Shown here one piece after another: positions 27,677-37,140 of a stretch of 64,000 nt of DNA. Origin of the DNA: Sharpea porci. GTDB lineage: Bacteria > Bacillota_I > Bacilli_A > Erysipelotrichales > Coprobacillaceae. The stretch lies in NCBI RefSeq assembly GCF_009695655.1, contig NZ_VUNM01000007.1, positions 31,419 through 95,418 on the forward strand. The letters are read 5' to 3'. Below the pieces are notes generated by a model. It saw nothing but the letters and a program-made list of their open reading frames with translations, did not search any database and was not told the DNA's origin. The translations under genes and the position numbers were made by a program. The stretch's first letter is position 1. Every line of letters starts with the position of its first letter.

Positions 27677-28286
27677 TGAAATCTATAAAATCAACGTTAG
27701 ACTTAAATTATTAACAGGACTCTATATTGGTGGTACGGATAATGGATTTGATATTGGTGGTGCTGATGCAAATGTCATTAAGAATCCTTTAGATAATATT
27801 CCTTATATTCCAGGCAGTTCAATAAAAGGAAAGCTGAAATATCTTTTGAAAATTCATGAAGGAAAACTTAATGATGAAGGTAATGACTACAAATTTGATG
27901 ATGACAACATTACAAGCCTATTCGAAAAAGCTGAAACAAAAGAAAACCAGTCAACGCGTGCTATCTTCAGAGATTTAACGCTCAGCAACAAGGAATACCT
28001 TGAAAGTAAGCTGGGGAAGGGACGCTATACAGAAATCAAAGGTGAAAATAAGATTGATCCACTCAAGAGTACGGCTAATCCGCGTTTTATCGAAAGAGTG
28101 CCAGCTGGCGCTATCTTTGAAGGTGAAATTGTCATCAATATTTTTGATGAAGACAATAAGGATACAATGATCCATGCCATTGAAAAAGCATTGGGACTTT
28201 TGGAAATGAACTATCTTGGTGGTAATGGATCAAGAGGCTATGGACGAGTAAAAGCTGAATGGAAAACTGAGAAAGTGGATATCTAA
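27669..28286 (+). CDS. csm3: Csm3, backbone RAMP and target-RNA nuclease
   Basis: The 205-aa RAMP protein has the catalytic aspartate D33 in GGADANVIKNP and the following IPYIPGSSIKGKLKYLL motif that defines Csm3. The C-terminal glycine-rich loop YLGGNGSRGYGRV is present. Several Csm3 copies form the crRNA-holding filament and cut the bound target RNA every 6 nt. All expected residues are present. Confidence 0.96.
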   Translation: MLNEIYKINVRLKLLTGLYIGGTDNGFDIGGADANVIKNPLDNIPYIPGSSIKGKLKYLLKIHEGKLNDEGNDYKFDDDNITSLFEKAETKENQSTRAIFRDLTLSNKEYLESKLGKGRYTEIKGENKIDPLKSTANPRFIERVPAGAIFEGEIVINIFDEDNKDTMIHAIEKALGLLEMNYLGGNGSRGYGRVKAEWKTEKVDI

Positions 28287-28287
28287 T

Positions 28288-29247
28288 ATGAAAACGTATC
28301 GCATTACTTTCAAAGTGCTCTCTTCAATCACTCACTTACCTGATGCCCAGACTCTCTTTGGTAGCTTCTGCAATATCATTAGGTCAACCCAGGGAGAAGA
28401 GGCACTTCAGCAGTATTTTCAGTCCTTCCAGACACAGCCACTTTTCATCCATTCCTCAATGTTTCCCCATGAGTTGCTACCAATGGTCAAGGTTGGTCTA
28501 ATTTCTATTCAGGAGAAGAATGATATCATTTTTAATAAAGAAAAACCACTTTCTCCTAAGCAGCAGCTTCACTACCTTTCCTATATGAAAGAATTTAAGA
28601 AAATCAATTATACAACACCATTTATCTACAAAAACTACATTGCCAAGGCACGTTTTACAGATTTGAAGAAAGCTCTTTTTGATGGAAAAGTATACTTAAA
28701 TTCAGGAATACTTTCGGAGAAAGAAATGAGTGCACAAAGAAGTGATACAGAGTTGATTTTTCATGCAGCTAATCTTTCGGATAATAATAGAGAAGACGAA
28801 AGGGGACTGTACTTCGATCGAAATCTTTATTTCAAGGCCGGCGAGCTATTTGATGTGTATATCAAGACGGATGATATTGAATATGTTAAGAATATTATGA
28901 AGTATGCGCCATACTTTGGTTTTGGCAATAGAATATCTGTTGGCAAGAACAGCTTTGAAATGGTTGAGGTTAAGGAATTTAATATTGCAATACCTCAAAC
29001 AGATGATGTCATATTGCTTTCAAAATGTATCTCAGAAGATTTTGATTTTGATGAATCTTCATACATCATGGAGAGTAACAGCTATAAAGGCTCAAGTTAT
29101 TATAGTTCAAACACAATAGGAACCTTTACAAAGCTTGTGGAAGGAAGCTTCATGAGAGTAAAGACTCATAAAGAGTATTATGGCTCACTCATAAAAACAG
29201 ACAACGGAAAGACAATCTACCATTATGCAATTGGTTTTGTCTTTTAA
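28288..29247 (+). CDS. csm4: Csm4, crRNA 5'-tag binding RAMP
   Basis: The 319-aa RAMP protein starts MKTYRITFKVLSSITHLPDA, an LxSPLxT-like first strand followed by TLFGSFCNII, typical of Csm4. A C-terminal glycine-rich segment, YAPYFGFGNRISVGKNSFEM, forms the second ferredoxin fold. It caps the complex beside Cas10 and holds the repeat-derived tag of the crRNA. It follows csm3 by 1 bp. Confidence 0.93.
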   Translation: MKTYRITFKVLSSITHLPDAQTLFGSFCNIIRSTQGEEALQQYFQSFQTQPLFIHSSMFPHELLPMVKVGLISIQEKNDIIFNKEKPLSPKQQLHYLSYMKEFKKINYTTPFIYKNYIAKARFTDLKKALFDGKVYLNSGILSEKEMSAQRSDTELIFHAANLSDNNREDERGLYFDRNLYFKAGELFDVYIKTDDIEYVKNIMKYAPYFGFGNRISVGKNSFEMVEVKEFNIAIPQTDDVILLSKCISEDFDFDESSYIMESNSYKGSSYYSSNTIGTFTKLVEGSFMRVKTHKEYYGSLIKTDNGKTIYHYAIGFVF

Positions 29248-29256
29248 GGTGATCAT

Positions 29257-30411
29257 ATGACTAAAGTGAAAATTGAAACAATAACACCTGTACATGTGGG
29301 TACAGGAGACACCAAGTTACCTATTTTCTATATGGAAGATGGAGAATATATGTCCTTCTATGATGAACAGGAAGTGCTCTCTTGTGTACCGGATAAAGTC
29401 CTTTTGGACAAGCAATTCCTAGATAAGCTCTCTCATTTTAGCGATAAAGGAGCACGTAGTGGACAATCACCATCAAAATATTTACAGAATACTTTGAAAC
29501 GATATGTGAATTTCTCAAAGCTAACACCACGCTATCAACTTAAAAGTGATGTAGATTACTATATTACTGAGAACAAGAAATACAATGAACAAATTAAGAC
29601 GCTTGACAAACCTTATATTCCTGGATCCTCGCTTAAAGGAGCGATTCTCAATGCAGTCTATTATTCTTTCCTTCTGTTTAAGGGAAAAGAATTAAGCTAT
29701 AAACTTTCACATATAGAAAGGCTTTCATTGGAAAGCATTATGGAGGCGTTAGGTATTTCTACAGCTTTCATAAAGGAATTCAACAGTTGTCTTACTGTAA
29801 GAGATGTTCCGTTCAATGAATTGCGAATAATGGATGCAAAAAGACTAGATACTCGTAATGAAAAAAAGGATTTATCCAGTGCATTACCATTGTTTGAATG
29901 TATCGATTATGGACAAGATACAACTGATAGTTATATCTTAATAAATCGAGAAAAACTCAATTTAATAAAGGGAGAAGATAATGATTCAGAAGCTTGTAAA
30001 CAGTTAATAAATTGCATGAACTATAAAATGATTCGTTTAGCTTGTAATAGATATATGTTGGATATATTAAATGAGGAGCTGAATCTTGATGATAACTTAG
30101 ATTTCTATTCAAAAAATAATTTTAGAAATGCGCTTGAGGGTTTGAAGAAAAATGTTGCAAATAAAGAAAGTAATGCTTTTTATTTGCGTATTGGCTCAAG
30201 TACAAACTATTTTTCAAAGACAGTATCGCTGCTATTCAAAAATAAATTTCCACATGAATACGATAAGCGTTTTAATCAATCTTTTTCACCTAGTAATAGA
30301 AAGAATACAAGAGCAAAGTCTGATACGCTTCCTAAGACACGCATGCTTTATCTAGATGAACAGGTAGGTAATTGCTATCCAGGAGTCATAAGAATTGAAT
30401 ATGTTGACTAA
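29257..30411 (+). CDS. csm5: Csm5, 3'-end RAMP subunit
   Basis: The 384-aa RAMP protein starts MTKVKIETITPVHVGTGD. The conserved KPYIPGSSLKGAILNAVYY segment lies at about 122-140, both Csm5 marks. A long helical insert (about 150-290) is usual for the family. Csm5 caps the far end of the filament and recruits host nucleases for crRNA 3' trimming. Its stop lies within the first codons of the next gene. Confidence 0.93.
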   Translation: MTKVKIETITPVHVGTGDTKLPIFYMEDGEYMSFYDEQEVLSCVPDKVLLDKQFLDKLSHFSDKGARSGQSPSKYLQNTLKRYVNFSKLTPRYQLKSDVDYYITENKKYNEQIKTLDKPYIPGSSLKGAILNAVYYSFLLFKGKELSYKLSHIERLSLESIMEALGISTAFIKEFNSCLTVRDVPFNELRIMDAKRLDTRNEKKDLSSALPLFECIDYGQDTTDSYILINREKLNLIKGEDNDSEACKQLINCMNYKMIRLACNRYMLDILNEELNLDDNLDFYSKNNFRNALEGLKKNVANKESNAFYLRIGSSTNYFSKTVSLLFKNKFPHEYDKRFNQSFSPSNRKNTRAKSDTLPKTRMLYLDEQVGNCYPGVIRIEYVD

Positions 30412-31114
30412 ATACGATATAACGCTATCATTCCCTCTTGGTGCGAAGTTCTACAATAATATCAATACTCTCATTTATAAAAAACTAATGGAATTCATCC
30501 ATCATTTAACATGCATCAACAAAGGTGGAAAATGTAAAGATTGTCCACTTCAAGATAAATGTCAGTATTACCATTTAACAGGCGAGAACTTCTCATTTTA
30601 TCCAGGTATTATTATTGAAAACTCACCATTCACCAAAAGACTTTTAAGACAGAATGACGAGCTTCAGCTCGTCATCTATCTCATCGGAGAGTGCAACGTA
30701 TCATCTGGGTATATCAATCTATTCTTTGAAGAATACTTAAATCATCATATAGCTGGATCGTTCTTTCTTATTAAGCAGCTAGAATATTCGCAGATAAAAC
30801 TATCAAAAATAAAAAGAAACACACTTTCTTTTAGTTCTCTTTTTGAGAAGGATAGCTTCAAAAGTGTTTATAACAACATGATGATATACTATAGAAATAA
30901 TTATGGCATGGATCTAAGTATTCTAGAAGATGACTATGAAATGTTGAATACAATCGAAAGCTCACTTGAACCAATTAAATTTAAGACTAGGTACATCAAA
31001 CCTAAAGGCATAATATGCCAATCAATCATTATTTCAGAAGAGATAGAAGATATCATATTCTATACTGGTCTTGGACGATACAATTACATGGGAGGTGGAA
31101 GGATTGAGAATTAA
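30395..31114 (+). CDS. Cas6-family protein with Cys cluster (PF10040-like), first of two
   Basis: The 239-aa protein has a cysteine cluster at about 42-59 (GGKCKDCPLQDKCQYY). A glycine-rich C-terminal strand, FYTGLGRYNYMGGGRIE, ends it. This combination is typical of the RAMP-type pre-crRNA endoribonuclease group usually annotated from PF10040. It is short and lacks an obvious N-terminal catalytic His block, so catalytic ability is uncertain. A TTG at 30395 has AGGAG 9 nt upstream; ATG 30401 is the alternative. It overlaps csm5 by 17 bp and the second cas6 by 11 bp. Two different Cas6-type genes in tandem is unusual. Confidence 0.72.
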   Translation: MNMLTKYDITLSFPLGAKFYNNINTLIYKKLMEFIHHLTCINKGGKCKDCPLQDKCQYYHLTGENFSFYPGIIIENSPFTKRLLRQNDELQLVIYLIGECNVSSGYINLFFEEYLNHHIAGSFFLIKQLEYSQIKLSKIKRNTLSFSSLFEKDSFKSVYNNMMIYYRNNYGMDLSILEDDYEMLNTIESSLEPIKFKTRYIKPKGIICQSIIISEEIEDIIFYTGLGRYNYMGGGRIEN

Positions 31115-31841
31115 GATAACAATGCAGAAGAAGGACTTCACCTTACCTATTGCTTATAAGCATGCCATACAAGGAACAATCTATCATATGTTTCCTAAAA
31201 CAAAGGAGGGAGAGTTCTTCCATGATGAAGGTTATAGAATTGAAAACAAAGTCTTTAAGATGTTCACCTTCAGTGATTTGAAAGGGAAATATAGTATTGT
31301 TGATAGAAAGATTATATTCGATGAATATACTACTTTATATATTGCTTCACTTAATGAAGAATTTATCCGCTACATCTATGATTACCTTTGTAGAAATAGT
31401 ATGCTTTTCATCAATCATCAGGAAGTAAAAGTTGTAAGTGTAGACATTGAGGACTTACGTCCTTTTTTGGGAATACAAAAAAAGACAATCATTACGCTTT
31501 CTCCTGTTACAGCCTATAAAACAGAAAATAGATATACAACATACTATAAGCCAAGTGATGATGAATCTGAGAATCTAGTACTAGAAAATATCAAAAAGAA
31601 GGCAGAAGCTTATGGATATCCACTAGAAGCACTGCATTTTCATATTATAAATGTTGACTATGAAAAAAAGCAGCTCATTAAGTTCAAAAATACCTTATAT
31701 GAAGCTTATAGAATAAGAATGAGTGTTGAAGCAGATTATGATACATTGTCTATTATCTATAATACTGGGCTTTCCAGTAAAGGATCATGTGGGTTTGGCA
31801 TGATTGAGGTGGCTGATGAAAAAGACAATCTATTTGTATAA
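31104..31841 (+). CDS. cas6: Cas6 endoribonuclease, second of two
   Basis: The 245-aa protein starts MRIKITMQKKDFTLPIAYKH, which matches the usual Cas6 opening strand and the following helix. Residue H20 of YKHAIQG is a candidate catalytic His. The C-terminal G-rich loop NTGLSSKGSCGFGMIEV is the Cas6 signature. It cuts the repeat transcript to make crRNAs. The start is a TTG at 31104, decided by GGAGG at 31091-31095; no ATG fits. It overlaps both neighbours (cas1 by 26 bp). Confidence 0.9.
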   Translation: MRIKITMQKKDFTLPIAYKHAIQGTIYHMFPKTKEGEFFHDEGYRIENKVFKMFTFSDLKGKYSIVDRKIIFDEYTTLYIASLNEEFIRYIYDYLCRNSMLFINHQEVKVVSVDIEDLRPFLGIQKKTIITLSPVTAYKTENRYTTYYKPSDDESENLVLENIKKKAEAYGYPLEALHFHIINVDYEKKQLIKFKNTLYEAYRIRMSVEADYDTLSIIYNTGLSSKGSCGFGMIEVADEKDNLFV

Positions 31842-32805
31842 GAGTGGTGAACTTCATCGAAAGGATTCATCGTTGTGTCTTTTGGATAAGAATGGTGATG
31901 TGACATATATTCCTATTGAACAAATTGATGCAGTGCTTTGTTTTGGTGACATTACGCTCAACAAGAGAGTCTTAGGCCTTCTAAACACATATTGTGTTTC
32001 AGCGCAGTTTTATAACTACTATGGGCAGTATATTGGAAGATTTATACCAAAGGAATATGTCTCAGGAAAAGATATGATATGTCAGATAGATTCATTTAGA
32101 AATGATAAAATGCGTTTATCCATCGCATATGCCATTACTGAAACAGAATTACATAATATCTTGTCTTTACTTAAGTATTACAATAAGAAGGATATTGATC
32201 TTATAAACATGATACATGCTAATTCTGATATTCTATCAGAATTAGATGAATGTAATTCAGTTGATCAGCTTTTATTGAAGGAAGCTCAGGCTAAGAAAAT
32301 CTATTATGCAGGAATCGATAAGATACTGGAAAATACAAACTATCATTTCGTCAAAAGAAGTATTCAGCCTCCAGGTAATGAAGTCAATGCGTTGATGAGT
32401 TATGGTTATGCACTACTATATGCAAACTTTCTTACTGAGATAGATAAAAGTCCGCTTATGGCTAATATCAGTTATGTACATAGTATTGCGAAGACCACAG
32501 ATTCCCTTCAGTACGACCTTGCTGATATTCTTAAACCAGTTATCGTAGATAGAATGGTTCTAAGAATGATTCGTAAGAATCAGCTCAAGAATTCCTATTT
32601 TAATAAAACAAATAATAGTTGTTATTTGAGTAAGGAAGGAGTGGCTTTCTATTTAAATGAATACGAAAATCAATTAGCTCAATCTATACATATTGGAAAT
32701 CGATATTATTCCTATAAGAATATCATTACAAAAGAAGTCTATAATCTATACAACTATATAACTGGAAAGAAAAAATTCTATAAGCCATATAGAATGGAGT
32801 GGTAA
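31816..32805 (+). CDS. cas1: Cas1 integrase
   Basis: The 329-aa protein starts MKKTIYLYKSGELHRKDSSL. Its N-terminal beta domain carries IPIEQIDAVLCFGDITLNKR, and the C-terminal helical domain carries the NALMSYGYALLYANFLTEI segment with its acidic and polar metal ligands. Family length is normal. With Cas2 it inserts new spacers at the leader end. No reverse transcriptase domain is fused. The start codon lies inside cas6, 6 nt after GAGG. Confidence 0.95.
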   Translation: MKKTIYLYKSGELHRKDSSLCLLDKNGDVTYIPIEQIDAVLCFGDITLNKRVLGLLNTYCVSAQFYNYYGQYIGRFIPKEYVSGKDMICQIDSFRNDKMRLSIAYAITETELHNILSLLKYYNKKDIDLINMIHANSDILSELDECNSVDQLLLKEAQAKKIYYAGIDKILENTNYHFVKRSIQPPGNEVNALMSYGYALLYANFLTEIDKSPLMANISYVHSIAKTTDSLQYDLADILKPVIVDRMVLRMIRKNQLKNSYFNKTNNSCYLSKEGVAFYLNEYENQLAQSIHIGNRYYSYKNIITKEVYNLYNYITGKKKFYKPYRMEW

Positions 32806-32807
32806 GC

Positions 32808-33071
32808 ATGTATGTTATATGTGTTTATGATGTAAATGAAAAGAGATGTCCTAAGGTCATGAAAGTACTTAGGAAATATCTCTTTCATATACAAAATTCT
32901 GTCTTTGAAGGTGAACTCACCCCGGCAAAGTATAAAATTCTTCAAAAAGAATTGAATCAAATAACTGCTGATGAAGATCAAATCATATTTTATTATTCTT
33001 ATTCCAACAAGAGTATAAACAAGATTGTCAATGGAAAAAGGGGCAATCAGCATGAAAATATTATCATATAG
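32808..33071 (+). CDS. cas2: Cas2
   Basis: The 87-aa protein starts MYVICVYDVNEKRCPKVMKV, the ferredoxin strand with the conserved first-strand Asp. FHIQNSVFEGELTPAKYKIL and IIFYYSYSN follow. Dimeric Cas2 bridges two Cas1 dimers during spacer integration. GGAG lies 8 nt before ATG 32808. Last cas gene before the leader. Confidence 0.95.
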   Translation: MYVICVYDVNEKRCPKVMKVLRKYLFHIQNSVFEGELTPAKYKILQKELNQITADEDQIIFYYSYSNKSINKIVNGKRGNQHENIII

Positions 33072-33232
33072 TTCGACTGACACCCTTATTTCCCTGATGT
33101 TTTGTATATATTCTAGTCTCATAATAATGCTTAGTCGAAAGTTTTAATTAAAAATGAACATCTAAGTGCTCCTATTTTGTCAATAAAACAAATTCTTGAT
33201 ATTATTTCTTAGGTATTATAGAATAATTAATG
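33072..33232 (+). promoter_or_regulatory. CRISPR leader with array promoter
   Basis: 161 bp of AT-rich non-coding DNA lie between cas2 and the first repeat. A good promoter, TTGTCA (33177-33182), 17 bp, TATTAT (33200-33205), would start transcription about 20 bp before repeat 1, reading into the array. Short inverted TCGACT / AGTCGA segments lie at about 33075 and 33132. Confidence 0.75.
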
Positions 33233-34858
33233 GTTAGATATCGTTCTTATAAAGGATTAACGCTTTTGGAAGAGGCTTTGCAAGCCTGAACACCAGTGCT
33301 TCCTTGTTAGATATCGTTCTTATAAAGGATTAACGCCTTTATAATTCTTACGCAAGCTATCCCACATTCTGATTAGTTAGATATCGTTCTTATAAAGGAT
33401 TAACGCGCAACCCGTTTCTTAGACTGTAAAAATGCACTCCCTGTTAGATATCGTTCTTATAAAGGATTAACGCATGTCAATAGATTTTTGATATAAATTT
33501 AATTATTGTTTTTTTGTTGGGTTAGATATCGTTCTTATAAAGGATTAACGCATAAATGGATTTGTCAATAGTAGAAACGTTGACTAATGTTAGATATCGT
33601 TCTTATAAAGGATTAACGCGAAAAGCAGTTCCGGTCCTTCATGGACGCTGGCAGTTAGATATCGTTCTTATAAAGGATTAACGCTTTGATATTGTGACTT
33701 ATGGTTTAGTGACCACTTGCCGTTAGATATCGTTCTTATAAAGGATTAACGCCAGAGAGTGACACTTCATTTCAGAGTGGCACGGTGACAATGTTAGATA
33801 TCGTTCTTATAAAGGATTAACGCTTTTATCCATGAATGTCTTGTAATGTCTTGTTGATTCATGAGTTAGATATCGTTCTTATAAAGGATTAACGCGATTT
33901 AGTCAAGCTCGTTTCTTTGACAATGTCTTTCGGTTAGATATCGTTCTTATAAAGGATTAACGCTGTTCAAGTCGCTTGCAGTTCCGCTTATATTTGTAGT
34001 GTTAGATATCGTTCTTATAAAGGATTAACGCATAAAATCAGTGTTTTCTTTGCTCTCGCTGATAGCTAAAGTTAGATATCGTTCTTATAAAGGATTAACG
34101 CTATGTTATAAATATATAAAAAGTGTTGATTTTATCGTTAGATATCGTTCTTATAAAGGATTAACGCCTTCGATTGTAAATGTAGATGTTTTCATAATAT
34201 TTTGTTTTGTTAGATATCGTTCTTATAAAGGATTAACGCTCAACTCGGTAGATATTTCCTTTTCTATCTTCAATTAGTTAGATATCGTTCTTATAAAGGA
34301 TTAACGCTTTGATGACATTGGCATAATGTCAACTACATCATGATGGTTAGATATCGTTCTTATAAAGGATTAACGCCTTAACTTTTCTAAGTGTCTGTTA
34401 ATTCGGTCTTTGTTAGATATCGTTCTTATAAAGGATTAACGCTGTGTTATCAAGTGTTAATGTCGTGACCTGCCCTGCCGGTTAGATATCGTTCTTATAA
34501 AGGATTAACGCTTGCAACTAACAAGGCTAGGATAATAACCTAGTCTTTTGTTAGATATCGTTCTTATAAAGGATTAACGCAGAATTTTTAAAAGTGTCTT
34601 TTGTATCCTGATTTCCTCGTTAGATATCGTTCTTATAAAGGATTAACGCTTGCAACTAACAAGGCTAGGATAATAACCTAGTCTTTTGTTAGATATCGTT
34701 CTTATAAAGGATTAACGCTCTGCATTCTTTCCTTGTGCTTCCTCCTTTATCATGTTAGATATCGTTCTTATAAAGGATTAACGCTCAACATGATTTACTA
34801 ACACTTCCGTGACATACACTTTTTTTCGTTAGATATCGTTCTTATAAAGGATTAATGC
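33233..34858 (+). CRISPR. CRISPR array, 24 repeats of 31 bp, 23 spacers
   Basis: The repeat starts GTTAGATATCGTTC and ends AAGGATTAACGC (31 bp). Repeats begin at 33233, 33306, 33376, 33443, 33521, 33589, 33654, 33722, 33793, 33865, 33933, 34001, 34071, 34137, 34209, 34277, 34346, 34412, 34481, 34550, 34619, 34688, 34754 and 34828. Twenty-three read identically. The last has C to T at position 29 (AATGC), which marks the leader-distal end and fixes the direction as rightward. Spacers are 34-47 bp, mostly 35-41. Spacers 19 (34512-34549) and 21 (34650-34687) are identical. The repeat has little self-complementarity, so Cas6 probably recognises it unfolded. The longest spacer is number 4 (47 bp). 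Confidence 0.99.
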
Positions 34859-34909
34859 TAGCTGCAAAATGCACACATTTTTCTATAAGCTTTCTCATAT
34901 TATTAAAAA

Positions 34910-35035
34910 ACTAACAGATATTTAGATACCATGCATATGTCTAAGAAAGCTATTTATAATCAGCTTGTATCTGCTTATGGCGAACAACTCGAACCAGCTG
35001 AAGCACAATATGCAGTTGATCATTTAAGTGAATAA
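34910..35035 (+). pseudogene. Remnant of an Ltp-family lipoprotein gene (C-terminal repeat)
   Basis: The frame reads TNRYLDTMHMSKKAIYNQLV and then SAYGEQLEPAEAQYAVDHLSE before a TAA. This matches the repeated helix-turn-helix-like module of Ltp (host cell surface-exposed) lipoproteins (MSKKGIYDQL ... AQYAVDHL). No signal peptide or ribosome site remains, so only a 3' fragment survives. Some Ltp proteins of prophages block superinfection. Confidence 0.7.
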
Positions 35036-35121
35036 GCGACAAAAGTATCTGTTTGTATAATAGGTGTTTTTTCTTTACTATGGAAATAGATATAAAGCTG
35101 ACTTGAACACTTAAATACTTG

Positions 35122-35172
35122 AAAAGTGCCCCAAAGTTCTTTGTTTAAAGGCTTTCAGGGCACTTTCTTTTT
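35122..35172 (+). terminator. Terminator-like hairpin
   Basis: Stem AAAGTGCCC / GGGCACTTT around a 26-nt loop, then CTTTTTT. It has no intact gene upstream, so it probably belonged to a lost gene. Confidence 0.6.
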
Positions 35173-35239
35173 TCATGGAATGTGGTAATTTACGCTTTAC
35201 CTGTATTTTTTTATGATATTTTTTCAGCTTCTTCTCCAG

Positions 35240-35314
35240 AATCCTGTAGACCAAGAGAGTACTAATGGCGTTGCACTTAATGTTGATGGTGGTATGGTTA
35301 AATCTACATATTGA
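35240..35314 (+). pseudogene. C-terminal remnant of a short-chain dehydrogenase
   Basis: A 24-codon frame reads NPVDQESTNGVALNVDGGMV, then KSTY and TGA. The phrase GVALNVDGGM is the usual C-terminal strand of SDR oxidoreductases. Nothing upstream matches the rest of the family, so this is a tail left by deletion. Confidence 0.6.
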
Positions 35315-35321
35315 TAAGATA

Positions 35322-35350
35322 CAAGGATGGAACATTCCATCCTTTTTGTT
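35322..35350 (+). terminator. Terminator of the SDR remnant
   Basis: Stem AAGGATGGAA / TTCCATCCTT with a 3-nt loop, then TTTTG, 8 bp after the SDR stop codon. Confidence 0.75.
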
Positions 35351-35446
35351 TCCATAAAACTTCATTACCCTATAATGCAATAAAAATGAATATAGGATAT
35401 AATATATCAAAGGAAATCAATCTAGTTAATGAAGGGAAGTGACAGA

Positions 35447-37083
35447 ATGAAGCTGATACCAACTGGAATAGAGAACTTCAAGACGCTGATTGATAAGAAT
35501 GCCTACTATATAGACAAGACAAACTTCATCTCAGAAGTCCTTAATGAACAAGTTGCCCTCTACACACGCCCTAGACGTTTTGGCAAGACACTGAACATGT
35601 CCATGCTTTACTATTTCTTCTCCAACAAGGAGAAAGAGAATAGCTATCTCTTTGATGGCTTAAGCATCTCACATAACAGTGAAGCAATGAAGCACCAGAA
35701 CCAGTATCCTGTCATCTTTCTCTCATTGAAAGAAATGACAAACTCATCATATGAGCGACAACTGAATGCATTTTCAAATATCATCTATGAATTATTGGAA
35801 AAAACTTAGAACTATTAGAATCTGATCACCTCACAGATATCACAAAGAATAAGCTTAACAGCTTGCATAGCGAGACTGCTTCCATAGAGGACTTGAGTAC
35901 ATCATTGCGCGTAATATCTCAGGCAATGTTCACACACTACCACCAGAAAGTCATCATCCTGATAGATGAATATGACGTCCCTATGCAGGCAGCTTACCAG
36001 AATGATTATTATGATAAGATGGTTGACTTCCTGAGAAGTATCTTCTCCTCATCCCTTAAGACCAATAATGCCTTAGAAAAGGGCATCATGACAGGCTGTC
36101 TAAGAATATCCAAGGAAAGCATATTTACAGGTCTCAATAATTTCTCGTCATACTCAATTCTGGATAACATCGCCAATGAATTTTTTGGCTTTACTGAAAA
36201 GGATGTGCAGCAGCTATTGGCTGACTGTCAGCTGTCACAGAATATGAATGAAGTCAAGGAATGGTATGATGGATACAGATTTGGAGACCTTGAAATCTAT
36301 AACCCATGGAGCACATTGAGCTATGTGAAATACAAGATAAGAGACGACTCCTTCAAGCCAGTATCCTTCTGGGCTAATACTAGCAGTAATGGTATTGTCA
36401 TGAAATACATCCAGGCTGGTGACAGAGGGCTGAGAAATGAGTTTGAACAGCTCATGAATGGACAGTCCATCGTCAAGGACATCAAGTCAGAACTGACCTA
36501 TCGTGAGATGGACGACATCAACAACATCTACAGCTTCCTGCTGCTCACAGGCTATCTCAAGGCCATAAAAGATCTTGGTGATCATCAGTATGAGCTTGTC
36601 ATCCCAAACAAGGAAGTCTATGAGATCTATAAGCAGTCCTTCATGAGCTATTTCACGGACTATGCAGGATCAAGGAAGAATGAACTGTATCAGGAGCTGG
36701 TCAATGGGGATGCAAGAAAAGTCAATCTTCTGCTTAATGACATTCTTATTAGAAGCATCAGCTACTTTGACAATCATGAAAGCTTCTATCATGGATTTTT
36801 AGTAGGGCTGTTGAATGGTTATGAAGTCATCTCCAACAGGGAAGCAGGAGATGGAAGATTTGACTTGTGTGTCATGCCTGAAACGATACTGGGAACAGTT
36901 ATTCTTATTGAATGCAAACATTCAATAAGACAAGACTGTCTTATTGAAGATGCAGAAGCTGACGCAAGACAAATCACTGATCGCAATTATCTTGAAGAGA
37001 AGAGATTCAAGATATATGCACATGCAGTGGGATATGGCATATCCTTCTATAAAAAACAATGTTATGTTGTAAAGACAGAATGA
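35447..37083 (+). pseudogene. AAA-ATPase / PD-(D/E)XK nuclease-family gene split by a frameshift
   Basis: One frame runs from ATG 35447 to a TAG at 35810 region; the family continues in the -1 frame to 37083. The break sits in a run of six A at about 35802-35807. One extra A would restore a protein of about 545 aa, the usual length of the AAA-ATPase_like plus PDDEXK_9 family. Domains: P-loop-like TRPRRFGKTLNMSM (about 42-55), Walker B VIILIDEYDVP, and a C-terminal nuclease motif GRFDLCV ... VILIECKHS (D and E-x-K). The downstream frame is fully open. It could be a real lesion, a phase-variable tract or a sequencing error. Base composition is richer in G+C than the neighbours. These genes are often multicopy and mobile. 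Confidence 0.85.
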
Positions 37084-37107
37084 GCACTTCGGTGCTCTTT
37101 TTCTTTT
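37082..37107 (+). terminator. Terminator with UUCG tetraloop
   Basis: GAGCAC-TTCG-GTGCTC followed by TTTTTCTTTT, immediately after the nuclease-family stop codon. Confidence 0.9.
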
Positions 37108-37140
37108 ATGAACACTGCTTTGAATTATTGTATTAATGCA

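Noticed and set aside
34041..34277. 78-codon open frame within the CRISPR array
   Set aside because: It is made of repeat and spacer sequence (each repeat encodes the same VRYRSYKGLT phrase); no ribosome site.
35111..35410. 99-codon minus-strand frame after the CRISPR array
   Set aside because: It runs opposite to the SDR remnant and through two terminator hairpins; the protein has no family features.
35796..35815. Programmed -1 frameshift at the A-run of the AAA/PD-(D/E)XK gene
   Set aside because: The zero-frame codons are GAA AAA ACT, so the A-run does not form an X-XXY-YYZ heptamer in the right frame; a one-base indel is simpler.
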